17,784 nt of DNA from Bacillota bacterium (lineage in GTDB: Bacteria; Bacillota; Clostridia; Lachnospirales; Lachnospiraceae), in assembly GCA_023435505.1 (NCBI GenBank), contig JAEYRR010000162.1, forward strand, positions 1 to 17,784. Direction: 5' to 3'. Position numbers and translations under genes: made by a program. The notes under the pieces are model-generated. The model worked only from the letters and a program-made list of their open reading frames with translations. It had not been told where the DNA came from and ran no database searches. Of this stretch, positions 8,879 through 16,560 are shown piece after piece; positions within the stretch are counted from its first letter, which is position 1, and every line of letters starts with the position of its first letter.

Positions 8879-10669
8879 ATGAATATTACGAAGGACATTG
8901 TTTATATTGGGGTAGATGATAAACAGATTGATCTGTTTGAGGGGCAGTATCCAGTGCCGAATGGAATGTGTTACAATTCCTATGTTATTCTGGATGAAAA
9001 GATAGCTGTAATGGATACCGTGGATGTAAATTTTACGCATGAATGGTTGGACAAGCTGGCTGAGGCACTGAATGGAAGAAAACCGGATTACCTAATCGTA
9101 CAGCATATGGAGCCAGATCATTCTGCAAACATAAAGAGTTTTATAATGGCGTATCCAGATGTTGTTGTAGTAGCGAACACCAAAACATTTACCATGATTG
9201 ACAACTTTTTTGAGATGAACCTGGATGACCACAAGCTGGTGATTGACAATGGTGGTACGCTTTCTCTTGGTAAGCATGAGCTGACCTTTGTCTTTGCGCC
9301 AATGGTACACTGGCCAGAAGTAATGATGACTTATGATGCGAAGGATAAAGTATTGTTCTCTGCAGATGCTTTTGGTAAATTCGGAACCTTTGATGCAGAC
9401 GAAGACTGGGATGACGAAGCTCGTCGGTATTATATTGGCATCGTAGGGAAATATGGTGCCCAGGTGCAGAATGTACTGAAAAAAGCAGCCGAACTGGATA
9501 TCCAGATGATCTGTTCCCTACATGGTCCTGTTTTAAAAGAGAATCTTGGACATTATATAGGTCTTTATGACACCTGGTCTTCGTATGGGGTAGAAGCGGA
9601 AGGTATTATGGTTGCCTATACCTCCATCTATGGCCATACAAAAAAGGCTGTGGACTTGTTGGTAGAAACCTTGAGAGCCAAGGGATGCCCAAGTGTAGAA
9701 GTTTGTGACCTGGCTAGAACTGACATTTCTTATGCAGTAAGCAATGCTTTCCGCTATGGAAAACTCGTTTTGGCAACCACTACTTACAATGCAGGATTAT
9801 TCCCTTATATGAGAGATTTTATTGAACATTTGACAGCTCGAAATTATCAGAATCGTACGGTAGGGCTTATTGAAAATGGTTCTTGGGCACCTACAGCTGC
9901 CAAAGTGATGAAGGACGAATTATCAGGTTGTAAGAATATAACCTGGTTAGATACTACAGTTCGAATCCAATCCGCCATGAAACAGGTGAATAAGGAACAG
10001 ATAGAAGCTATGGCGGATGAATTATGTCGCGATTATATTGCACGTTCTAGTGAAGCAGCCAATAAAAGTGATATGTCTGCTCTGTTTAAAATTGGATATG
10101 GCTTGTATGTAGTGACATGTAATGATGGAAAAAAAGACAATGGTCTGATTGTGAATACAGTTACTCAGGTAACAGATACTCCGAATAGAATTGCTGTTAT
10201 TATTAATAAAGCCAACTATTCTCATCACGTTATTAAGAATACAGGAATCATGAATGTAAACTGTTTGTCAGTAGAAGCACCATTTAAAGTGTTCCAGACA
10301 TTTGGGTTCCAGAGTGGCAGGAATGTAGATAAGTTTGCTGGTGAAAGCACGGTTCGTTCTGATAACGGTCTGGTGATTCTACCAAATTACATTAATGCGT
10401 CTCTGTCATTAAAGGTAGAGAACTATGTGGATGTCGACACCCACGGTATGTTTATCTGTTCCGTTACGGAAGCCAGAGTTATGAGTGATAAAGAAACTAT
10501 GACCTATACTTATTATCAAAAGAATGTAAAGCCTAAACCTCAGACCGAGGGGAAGAAAGGCTTTGTATGTAAAATTTGTGGATATATTTATGAGGGAGAC
10601 GAGCTTCCACAAGATTTTATCTGTCCGCTTTGTAAACATGGAGCAGCAGATTTTGAACGTATTGTATAG
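8879..10669 (+). CDS. Flavodiiron protein fused to flavin reductase and rubredoxin domains (FprA-Hrb fusion)
   Basis: Flavodiiron proteins reduce O2 to water or NO to N2O in the cytoplasm of anaerobes. I start at the ATG at 8879 (AAAGGTGG upstream), giving 596 residues. Module 1 (about 1-240) is the beta-lactamase-like diiron domain with an intact ligand set: H76-x-E78-x-D80-H81, H144, D163 and H215. Module 2 (about 244-390) is an FMN flavodoxin domain with the phosphate loop TSIYGHTKKA. Module 3 (about 400-550) reads as a flavin reductase-like FMN domain (IGYGLYVVTC, GLIVNTVTQVTD, SVEAPFKVFQTFGFQSG). Module 4 (561-596) is a rubredoxin with C564-x2-C567 and C582-x2-C585. In Moorella, modules 3 and 4 form the separate protein Hrb, which donates electrons to FprA. 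Here acceptor and donor are one chain, so electrons from NAD(P)H could reach the diiron site without a partner. It follows mscL, and a terminator follows it. Confidence 0.95.
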   Translation: MNITKDIVYIGVDDKQIDLFEGQYPVPNGMCYNSYVILDEKIAVMDTVDVNFTHEWLDKLAEALNGRKPDYLIVQHMEPDHSANIKSFIMAYPDVVVVANTKTFTMIDNFFEMNLDDHKLVIDNGGTLSLGKHELTFVFAPMVHWPEVMMTYDAKDKVLFSADAFGKFGTFDADEDWDDEARRYYIGIVGKYGAQVQNVLKKAAELDIQMICSLHGPVLKENLGHYIGLYDTWSSYGVEAEGIMVAYTSIYGHTKKAVDLLVETLRAKGCPSVEVCDLARTDISYAVSNAFRYGKLVLATTTYNAGLFPYMRDFIEHLTARNYQNRTVGLIENGSWAPTAAKVMKDELSGCKNITWLDTTVRIQSAMKQVNKEQIEAMADELCRDYIARSSEAANKSDMSALFKIGYGLYVVTCNDGKKDNGLIVNTVTQVTDTPNRIAVIINKANYSHHVIKNTGIMNVNCLSVEAPFKVFQTFGFQSGRNVDKFAGESTVRSDNGLVILPNYINASLSLKVENYVDVDTHGMFICSVTEARVMSDKETMTYTYYQKNVKPKPQTEGKKGFVCKICGYIYEGDELPQDFICPLCKHGAADFERIV

Positions 10670-10676
10670 TAACTAC

Positions 10677-10722
10677 GCGAAAAAGGAGATTGTCGCTATG
10701 TTGGCGAAAACCTCCTTTTTTT
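10677..10722 (+). terminator. Intrinsic terminator after the flavodiiron gene
   Basis: AAAAAGGAG (10680-10688) pairs with CTCCTTTTT (10712-10720). A short inner GTCGC/GCGA helix can form inside. A seven-T run (10716-10722) closes the hairpin. It begins eight bases after the stop codon. Confidence 0.85.
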
Positions 10723-10749
10723 AATCACATAGAAAAGTAGGTTTCCCTG

Positions 10750-10758
10750 TGTTATAAT
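10750..10758 (+). promoter_or_regulatory. Probable extended -10 promoter of the M16 peptidase-era-recO cluster
   Basis: TGTTATAAT (10750-10758) is a consensus extended -10 element (TGn followed by TATAAT). No good -35 box lies 17 bases upstream, as is usual for this promoter type. It leaves a leader of about 120 bases before the ATG at 10887. Confidence 0.45.
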
Positions 10759-10886
10759 AAAATAACTAATAATTTGAATATTGTTCATACTATACATAAA
10801 TGGAGATATATTCAGAAGTTATATAATAGACGTTTTTCTTATTTGAGGAAGGTAAAAACAACAAATCAATATAGTAGGAGATTAGA

Positions 10887-13826
10887 ATGGGCAAAAATAT
10901 AAAAAATAGTACTGAATTGAAAGAATTAAAGGCATATGAGTTAGTAAAGGAAGAACAACTAAAAGATTTAAATAGTCTGGGCCTACTGTTTCGCCATAAA
11001 AAGACAGGTGCCAGAATTCTTGTCATATCTAATGATGATGATAACAAGGTGTTTTCCATCGGTTTTCGGACTCCGCCACAGGATTCTACAGGAGTTCCAC
11101 ATATTATTGAGCACAGTGTACTGTGTGGCTCTAAAGATTTTCCTGCTAAGGATCCGTTTGTGGAATTGGTAAAAGGGTCTCTTAATACCTTTTTGAATGC
11201 GATGACTTATTCTGACAAGACTCTTTACCCAGTAGCCAGCTGTAATGATAAGGATTTTCAGAATCTGATGCATGTTTATATGGATGCCGTTTTTTATCCT
11301 AATATTTATCATAGGGATGAAATCTTTAGACAGGAAGGTTGGCATTATGAGTTAGAAAGTCCTGAAGGTGAGCTTACCTATAATGGTGTTGTATATAATG
11401 AGATGAAGGGTGTATTTTCTTCTCCGGAACAACAGCTGTTTCGGTTAATTCAGCAGTCATTATTCCCGGATACCACTTATGGCGTGGAATCAGGAGGAGA
11501 CCCTACTTCTATTCCGGATTTAACTTATGAGGACTTTTTAGCATTCCATAAGAAATATTATCATCCATCCAACAGTTATATATATCTGTATGGAGATATG
11601 GATATTGAGGAGAAATTGTGTTGGCTAGATGAGAAGTATCTGTCTGGCTTTAGCAATCAGCCGGTGGATTCTGAGATTATGATGCAGCAGCCATTTGGTG
11701 GGGCAAAAGAAGTACTGGATTACTACAGTGTGGCAGAAGGGGAAGATGTTAAGGGTAAGACCTATTTCAGCTACAATACCGTTGTGGAAACCAGTTTAGA
11801 TAAGGAATTATACTTGGCATTCCAGATACTGGACTATGTCTTAGTTGGTGCGCCAGGAGCACCAATTAAGCAAGCTTTAATCAATGCTGGTGTAGGTAAA
11901 GATGTGTTAAGTGGTTATGAGAATGGCATTCTTCAACCATATTTCTCTATTATTGCGAAGAACGCCAATGCTGATCAGCAGGAAGAATTTTTAGCTGTGA
12001 TTCGTAGGACTTTACAGGAACTTGTGAAGAATGGATTGGAAACCAAACCCCTACAGGCAGCCATTAACTACTATGAATTTAAATATAGAGAAGCAGACTT
12101 TGGGAACTATCCAAAGGGACTTATGTATGGCCTTCAGATTATGGATAGCTGGCTATACAGTGATGATGCCCCATTTATTCATATCGACGCAGGTGAAGTG
12201 TTTGAATTTTTAAAGAAACAGATAGGAACCGGCTACTATGAAGAGTTAATCAGTAAGTACCTTCTAAATAGTGAGCATGCATCCATAGTCACCGTGCAGC
12301 CAAAACCAGGTCTGACCAGTGAGATGGAGGCAGAGGTAAGAAAGAAATTAGCTGCGTATAAGGAAACTCTTTCTTTAGAAGAATTGGAACAGATAGTTTG
12401 TCGGACCAAGGAATTAAAGGATTATCAGGACACTCCTAGTACCAAGGAGGAGTTAGAGAAGATACCGATGTTATCAATTGAGGACATTGGTACTTTGGCT
12501 CAGCCGTTGTATAACCAGGTGAAGGAGATTGAGGATGTAACCATTCTCCACCATAATATGTTCAGCAATGGTATTGGCTACCTTCGTATGCTCTTTGATG
12601 TTACTGATGTGGAAGAGGAATATATCCCATATATGAGTCTTTTAGCTACTGTGTTGGGTTATATTGATACAGAGAAACATTCTTTTTTGGAATTTTCCAA
12701 TGAAGTAAACATCCACACAGGTGGAATTAACAATGATGTAACAGCCTATAGTAAACTTGGAACTACTAAACAATATAGTGCCAAATTTGGTGTTAAGACT
12801 AAGGTCCTTTATGATAAGCTACCTAAGGCTTTTGAACTAATTGAAGAGATGCTTTTTGAAACAAAGCTTAACGACTATAAACGCTTGAAGGAAATTATTG
12901 CGGAACAGGTATCCAGAAGTCAGATGAAGCTTAACGGTGCTGGACATTCTTATGCTTCCGTCCGTGCAATATCCTACTGCTCTGGTTATGGTAAGTACAA
13001 TGATTTGACTGGTGGTATTGCATATTATCATTTCTTAAGGGATTTAGAGGAACACTTTGATGAAAAGAAGGAAATGATAGCAGAAACCTTGCAAAAGGTA
13101 TTGACAAGAATTATCCGCAAGGATAATCTACTAGTTAGTTTCACTGCTGATGACAGTGGATATCGGCTTCTTGAAAAAAGTCTGCCTATGTTTGTACAGA
13201 AATTAACGGTTTCCTATGAATCAGGTGGTAAGGTATTCCTTACAGTGGATGCTAAAAATGAAGGCTTTAAGACCAGTAGTCAAGTACAGTATGTAGCCCG
13301 TGCAGGTAACTTTATCGATGCTGGTTATGCTTATACGGGAGCGTTAAAAATTTTAAAGGTTATCTTAAGTTATGATTATCTTTGGATCAATGTTCGTGTA
13401 AAAGGTGGAGCATATGGCTGCATGAGTGGCTTTGGCTTAGATGGAAACAGTTATCTGGTAAGCTATCGTGATCCTAATCTAAAGGCAACGAATGAGGTAT
13501 ATAATCATACAGCAGATTATCTGCGTAATTTTAACGTGGATAAACGGGATATGACAAAGTTTATCATCGGAACCATTAGCGGCATGGATACTCCATTAAA
13601 TCCATCTGCAAAGGGTGCCCGTTCTTTAAGTGCCTATTTAAGTGGGGTGAGTGAACTCGACTTTCAGAAAGAGAGAGACCAGGTTCTTTCAGCTGGAGTA
13701 AAGGAAATTCAGGACCTTGCAGATATTGTGCAGGCAGTCTTAGATGCCAATCTTATCTGTGTCATCGGAAATGAGAATAAAATAGAAGAAGATAAAGAAT
13801 TGTTTCAAACAATTACTTCACTTTAG
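10887..13826 (+). CDS. PreP-like zinc metalloprotease, peptidase family M16C
   Basis: This 979-residue protein belongs to the M16C oligopeptidases (presequence protease and falcilysin relatives), which enclose and degrade peptides of limited length in a closed chamber. The inverted zinc motif is H72-x-x-E75-H76 (PHIIEHSVLCGS). The third ligand is E172 in GVVYNEMKG, 96 residues after H76, the spacing I recall for PreP. The C-terminal half is a second, inactive M16-like half with the substrate-binding features AKFGVKTK and the late RVKGGAYGCMSGF motif. There is no signal peptide, so it is cytosolic. It probably recycles peptides. The start has AGGAG six bases upstream. Its stop codon lies in the ribosome binding site of era (TAGGAGG, 13824-13830), which strongly suggests coupled expression. 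Confidence 0.95.
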   Translation: MGKNIKNSTELKELKAYELVKEEQLKDLNSLGLLFRHKKTGARILVISNDDDNKVFSIGFRTPPQDSTGVPHIIEHSVLCGSKDFPAKDPFVELVKGSLNTFLNAMTYSDKTLYPVASCNDKDFQNLMHVYMDAVFYPNIYHRDEIFRQEGWHYELESPEGELTYNGVVYNEMKGVFSSPEQQLFRLIQQSLFPDTTYGVESGGDPTSIPDLTYEDFLAFHKKYYHPSNSYIYLYGDMDIEEKLCWLDEKYLSGFSNQPVDSEIMMQQPFGGAKEVLDYYSVAEGEDVKGKTYFSYNTVVETSLDKELYLAFQILDYVLVGAPGAPIKQALINAGVGKDVLSGYENGILQPYFSIIAKNANADQQEEFLAVIRRTLQELVKNGLETKPLQAAINYYEFKYREADFGNYPKGLMYGLQIMDSWLYSDDAPFIHIDAGEVFEFLKKQIGTGYYEELISKYLLNSEHASIVTVQPKPGLTSEMEAEVRKKLAAYKETLSLEELEQIVCRTKELKDYQDTPSTKEELEKIPMLSIEDIGTLAQPLYNQVKEIEDVTILHHNMFSNGIGYLRMLFDVTDVEEEYIPYMSLLATVLGYIDTEKHSFLEFSNEVNIHTGGINNDVTAYSKLGTTKQYSAKFGVKTKVLYDKLPKAFELIEEMLFETKLNDYKRLKEIIAEQVSRSQMKLNGAGHSYASVRAISYCSGYGKYNDLTGGIAYYHFLRDLEEHFDEKKEMIAETLQKVLTRIIRKDNLLVSFTADDSGYRLLEKSLPMFVQKLTVSYESGGKVFLTVDAKNEGFKTSSQVQYVARAGNFIDAGYAYTGALKILKVILSYDYLWINVRVKGGAYGCMSGFGLDGNSYLVSYRDPNLKATNEVYNHTADYLRNFNVDKRDMTKFIIGTISGMDTPLNPSAKGARSLSAYLSGVSELDFQKERDQVLSAGVKEIQDLADIVQAVLDANLICVIGNENKIEEDKELFQTITSL

Positions 13827-13834
13827 GAGGAACT

Positions 13835-14743
13835 ATGAAGGGTAAATATAAATCTGGTTTTGTGACCTTAATTGGAAGGCCCAATGTTGGGAAATCTACT
13901 TTGATGAACCAACTCATTGGTCAAAAGATTGCCATTACGTCAAACAAGCCACAAACAACCAGAAATCGTATTCAGACAGTCTATACCTGTGAGGAGGGTC
14001 AGATTATATTTCTGGATACGCCGGGAATTCATAAGGCAAAGAATAAATTGGGAGATTATATGGTAACAGCGGCAGAAAACACCTTGAATGAGGTGGATAT
14101 TGTGCTGTGGTTGATAGAGCCTAATACTTTCATCGGGCAGGGAGATCAGCATATCGCAGAAATCCTTAAAAAAGTAAAGACGCCGGTGTTTTTAATTATT
14201 AATAAAATAGATACGGTTACCAAGGAAAGTATTCTAACCTTTATGGATGCTTATAAAGAAATCTGTAATTTTGCTGAAATCATTCCAGTTTCGGCCCTAA
14301 AGGGTGAAAATAAACAGGTACTTATCGATCAGATCCTTAAGTACCTCCCAGAGGGACCTCAATTCTATGATGAAGATACCATTACAGACCAACCAGAGCG
14401 ACAGATTGTAGCAGAGCTGATTCGTGAAAAAGCCTTACGTCTATTAAACGATGAGATTCCACATGGAATTGCTGTGGCCATTGAGTCTATGAAAGAACGC
14501 AATCATGGAAGGCTTATGGACATTCAGGCAACAATCGTCTGTGAACGAGATTCCCACAAGGGCATCATAATTGGAAAACAAGGTTCTATGCTTAAACGCA
14601 TTGGTACAGACGCCAGAAGAGAGATAGAGGCTTTGCTTCAGATTAAGGTTAACCTTCAGCTTTGGGTGAAGGTTAAAAAGGATTGGCGGGACAGTGATTT
14701 TCTGTTAAAGAATTATGGATATAACCAAAAGGATTTAATGTAA
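13835..14743 (+). CDS. era: GTPase Era, 16S rRNA-binding ribosome assembly factor
   Basis: Era binds GTP and the 3' end of 16S rRNA during maturation of the 30S subunit. The 302 residues are the standard length. The GTPase domain has G1 GRPNVGKST (14-22), the switch segment KPQTTRNRIQTVYT (38-51), G3 DTPG (61-64), G4 NKID (123-126) and G5 SAL (153-155). The C-terminal KH domain has the IIIGKQGSMLKRIG loop at about 244-257, followed by a Lys/Arg-rich end including NLQLWVKVKKDWR. Translation starts eight bases after the peptidase stop, from the ribosome binding site TAGGAGG. There is no terminator before the next gene, 161 bases on. Confidence 0.98.
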   Translation: MKGKYKSGFVTLIGRPNVGKSTLMNQLIGQKIAITSNKPQTTRNRIQTVYTCEEGQIIFLDTPGIHKAKNKLGDYMVTAAENTLNEVDIVLWLIEPNTFIGQGDQHIAEILKKVKTPVFLIINKIDTVTKESILTFMDAYKEICNFAEIIPVSALKGENKQVLIDQILKYLPEGPQFYDEDTITDQPERQIVAELIREKALRLLNDEIPHGIAVAIESMKERNHGRLMDIQATIVCERDSHKGIIIGKQGSMLKRIGTDARREIEALLQIKVNLQLWVKVKKDWRDSDFLLKNYGYNQKDLM

Positions 14744-14843
14744 GAAGGATTGAATAAATATCTGCAAACTGGGTATCCTAAAGATGTAAGTTAATAGTTA
14801 TTTTCCCCCTACTTAGGGAAATGGTGAGGGAAGGTTAACATAT

Positions 14844-14890
14844 ACAGATTAATAGGGGTATTATCTGTGGACATGAGATAGTTCTGTCCA
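14844..14890 (+). other. Two tandem hairpins in the leader of the YqzL-like gene
   Basis: ACAGAT-(T)-AATA (14844-14854) can pair with TATT-ATCTGT (14859-14868), a ten-pair stem with one bulged T and the loop GGGG. TGGACA (14868-14873) can then pair with TGTCCA (14885-14890), sharing only the boundary base. The second hairpin ends just before the GAGG ribosome binding site. The rest of the 161-base gap between era and this gene has an additional weak TTCCC/GGGAA repeat near 14803-14820. I match this to no known RNA family, and no T-run follows. Confidence 0.4.
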
Positions 14891-14904
14891 GAAAAGAGGT
14901 TTGT

Positions 14905-15081
14905 ATGGATAAAAGTAATTTATGGCGTAGATTTGAAGTTTCAGGTGACATAAAAGATTATCTTAATTACATTGCTTGTACCAACGAAAAAAGCCAAAAG
15001 AGAACAAATAAGGAGGGAGAAAGTGGTGGTTGCACAGATTACAGTAACTGGAATGGTGTTGGCCGCCATGCCGGTTGGTGA
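14905..15081 (+). CDS. Small YqzL-like protein, 58 aa, overlapping recO
   Basis: This short gene runs from the ATG at 14905 to the TGA at 15079-15081. GAGG (14896-14899) lies five bases upstream of the start. Its N-terminal part, NLWRRFEVSGDIKDYLNYI (5-23), fits the pattern W-x-x-F-E-x-(S/T)-G-(D/N)-I-x-x-Y-L of the YqzL family. These small proteins are found between era and recO in Bacillus and many Clostridia, the same place as here. Their function is unknown to me. The tail beyond residue 30 is hydrophilic, with no recognisable feature. It is encoded in the region that overlaps the recO start by 59 bases in another frame, so the tail sequence may be shaped by recO. The era-recO position and the motif make it likely real despite its size. 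Confidence 0.75.
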   Translation: MDKSNLWRRFEVSGDIKDYLNYIACTNEKSQKRTNKEGESGGCTDYSNWNGVGRHAGW

Positions 15082-15769
15082 TTACGATAAACGTCTCGTA
15101 ATCTTAACTAAAGAAAGAGGAAAAATTGCTGTATTTGCAAAAGGCGCTAGAAGACCAAATAGCGCCTTACTTGCGTGTAGTCAACCCTTTTCCTTTGGGG
15201 TTTTTCACTTATTTGCAGGTAAAAACTCCTACAATGTGACTACTGCGGAGATATCCAACTACTTTGCAGAAGTTAGGGAGGATATTGAGACGGTATCCTA
15301 TGCCTGCTATTTTTGTGAACTGGCAGAGCAGGTAACCAGAGAAAATAATGACGAAGTACAGATGCTTAAATTGCTATACCAGACAATGCGTGCTTTGACG
15401 AAACAGTCTATTCCAAACATACTGATTCGATACATATTTGAATTGAAGGCCATGTGTGACAATGGATATGCTCCACAGGTGTTTGAGTGTAGTAGATGTG
15501 GTAAGGAAGAGGGAAACTTTTTGTTTAGTCTGGAAGCTGGAGGAGTATTATGTGATAGCTGTAGAGGGGGAAGTGTGGGACTTATGAAGCTCTCCGGCTC
15601 AACCTTATACACCCTTCAATTTATTCTTACGACTCCAATTGAACGGCTTTACACCTTTACAGTTAATGATCAGGTAATGAGGGAACTGAAAAGCTTAATG
15701 AAAGAATACCTTACCATTATGGTGAGTGGACCGTTTAAATCTCTTGAAGTTTTAGAGACGTTATATTAA
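15023..15769 (+). CDS. recO: DNA repair protein RecO
   Basis: RecO acts with RecR to load RecA on SSB-coated single-stranded DNA in recombinational repair. I start it at the GTG at 15023, six bases after a strong AGGAGG (15011-15016), giving 248 residues. The GTG at 15026 is nearly as good. The frame is open further upstream, but that extension is basic and belongs to the overlapping YqzL-like gene. The N-terminal OB fold contains VTGMVLAAMPVGDYDKRLVILTKERGKIAVFAKGARR in overlapping pieces at about 8-43. A helical domain follows, with a four-cysteine zinc site: C156-x2-C159 and C177-x2-C180. The start inside the upstream small gene suggests translational coupling. No terminator follows closely. 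Confidence 0.95.
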   Translation: MVVAQITVTGMVLAAMPVGDYDKRLVILTKERGKIAVFAKGARRPNSALLACSQPFSFGVFHLFAGKNSYNVTTAEISNYFAEVREDIETVSYACYFCELAEQVTRENNDEVQMLKLLYQTMRALTKQSIPNILIRYIFELKAMCDNGYAPQVFECSRCGKEEGNFLFSLEAGGVLCDSCRGGSVGLMKLSGSTLYTLQFILTTPIERLYTFTVNDQVMRELKSLMKEYLTIMVSGPFKSLEVLETLY

Positions 15770-15830
15770 GAAAGCCCATAGGACATTTACAAAATATTTA
15801 CTATTTAGCGTATGGAATCCGAATTTATTA

Positions 15831-15859
15831 TTGAAAATATTCTATATATTAGTTACAAT
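15831..15859 (+). promoter_or_regulatory. Probable SigA promoter for the lipoprotein-glyS pair
   Basis: TTGAAA (15831-15836) and TACAAT (15854-15859) are 17 bases apart, with a predicted start near 15866. Further TATAAT-like hexamers follow at about 15870-15895. The leader contains a seven-pair hairpin, ATGGCAA (15892-15898) with TTGCCAT (15910-15916). I see no T-box element for glycine in the 15770-15938 gap. Confidence 0.5.
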
Positions 15860-15938
15860 GAAAAAAGGTTTATAATAAAGGGAATGCTATAATGGCAATA
15901 AAGTTTTTGTTGCCATGGGGAAAGCTGGAGGATGTACA

Positions 15939-16538
15939 ATGAAAAGACAGTTATCTTATTTATTACTGGCGATTTGTCTGTTGGGATTGGCAGGGTGTAG
16001 TAAGAAAGAGAGTCAGACAATAAATCAGAAGGATTTCAAAGAGAATACCACAATAATTAATGCAGATGGTACAGTACAGTCTGTGATAGTGGAAAGCTTT
16101 GATAAGGATTATTATCAGACAAATGAATTAAAGAGCTATATTGAAACAACAGTTCAGAATTATACGAAAAAGGCTGGTAATGACTCAGTTGTTTTAGATT
16201 CACTTAATGTAAATGACAAGATGGCTACAGCGCAATTTTCTTTTAAGAAAATGTCTGATTATGCTACTTTTAATGCAATAGAATCTGAAGTTTTAACAAA
16301 TGAGCAAGCACTTAAAGATGAACGTGTTTCTGCTACTGTTTATAGTGTAGAAGATGGAGAAACAATAAGTTTACAAAGTGCGCTAAAAGATAAAGAGTAT
16401 AAAATTCTGGTTACTGGACTTTTAGGTGAGAATATTATAACAGAAAGTAAGATTGCCTATTATACAAACGGAACTCTAACAGGAGATAATTTATTGAAGA
16501 CAGGTTCCGAGGGTATAACAGTTATAATTTACGAATAA
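15939..16538 (+). CDS. Uncharacterised lipoprotein, 199 aa
   Basis: I do not recognise the family. I choose the ATG at 15939 because GGAGG lies seven bases before it and because the protein then begins with a textbook lipoprotein signal: basic MKRQ, a hydrophobic stretch, and the lipobox LAGC with the lipidated cysteine at residue 20. The in-frame ATG at 15915 would put eight extra residues before the signal. The mature part is soluble, mixed in charge and rich in Asn, Thr, Lys and Glu. It has alternating beta-type stretches such as GTVQSVIVESF and ends ITVIIYE. It should sit on the outer face of the cytoplasmic membrane. It lies 22 bases before glyS with no terminator, so the two are probably cotranscribed. 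I recall this neighbour order from other Lachnospiraceae, but no role follows from it. Confidence 0.88.
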   Translation: MKRQLSYLLLAICLLGLAGCSKKESQTINQKDFKENTTIINADGTVQSVIVESFDKDYYQTNELKSYIETTVQNYTKKAGNDSVVLDSLNVNDKMATAQFSFKKMSDYATFNAIESEVLTNEQALKDERVSATVYSVEDGETISLQSALKDKEYKILVTGLLGENIITESKIAYYTNGTLTGDNLLKTGSEGITVIIYE

Positions 16539-16560
16539 AACAAGATGAGAGGTTGATAAC

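Noticed and set aside
15770..15938. Glycine T-box or glycine riboswitch for the lipoprotein-glyS unit
   Set aside because: The conserved T-box antiterminator sequence and glycine-aptamer signatures are absent.
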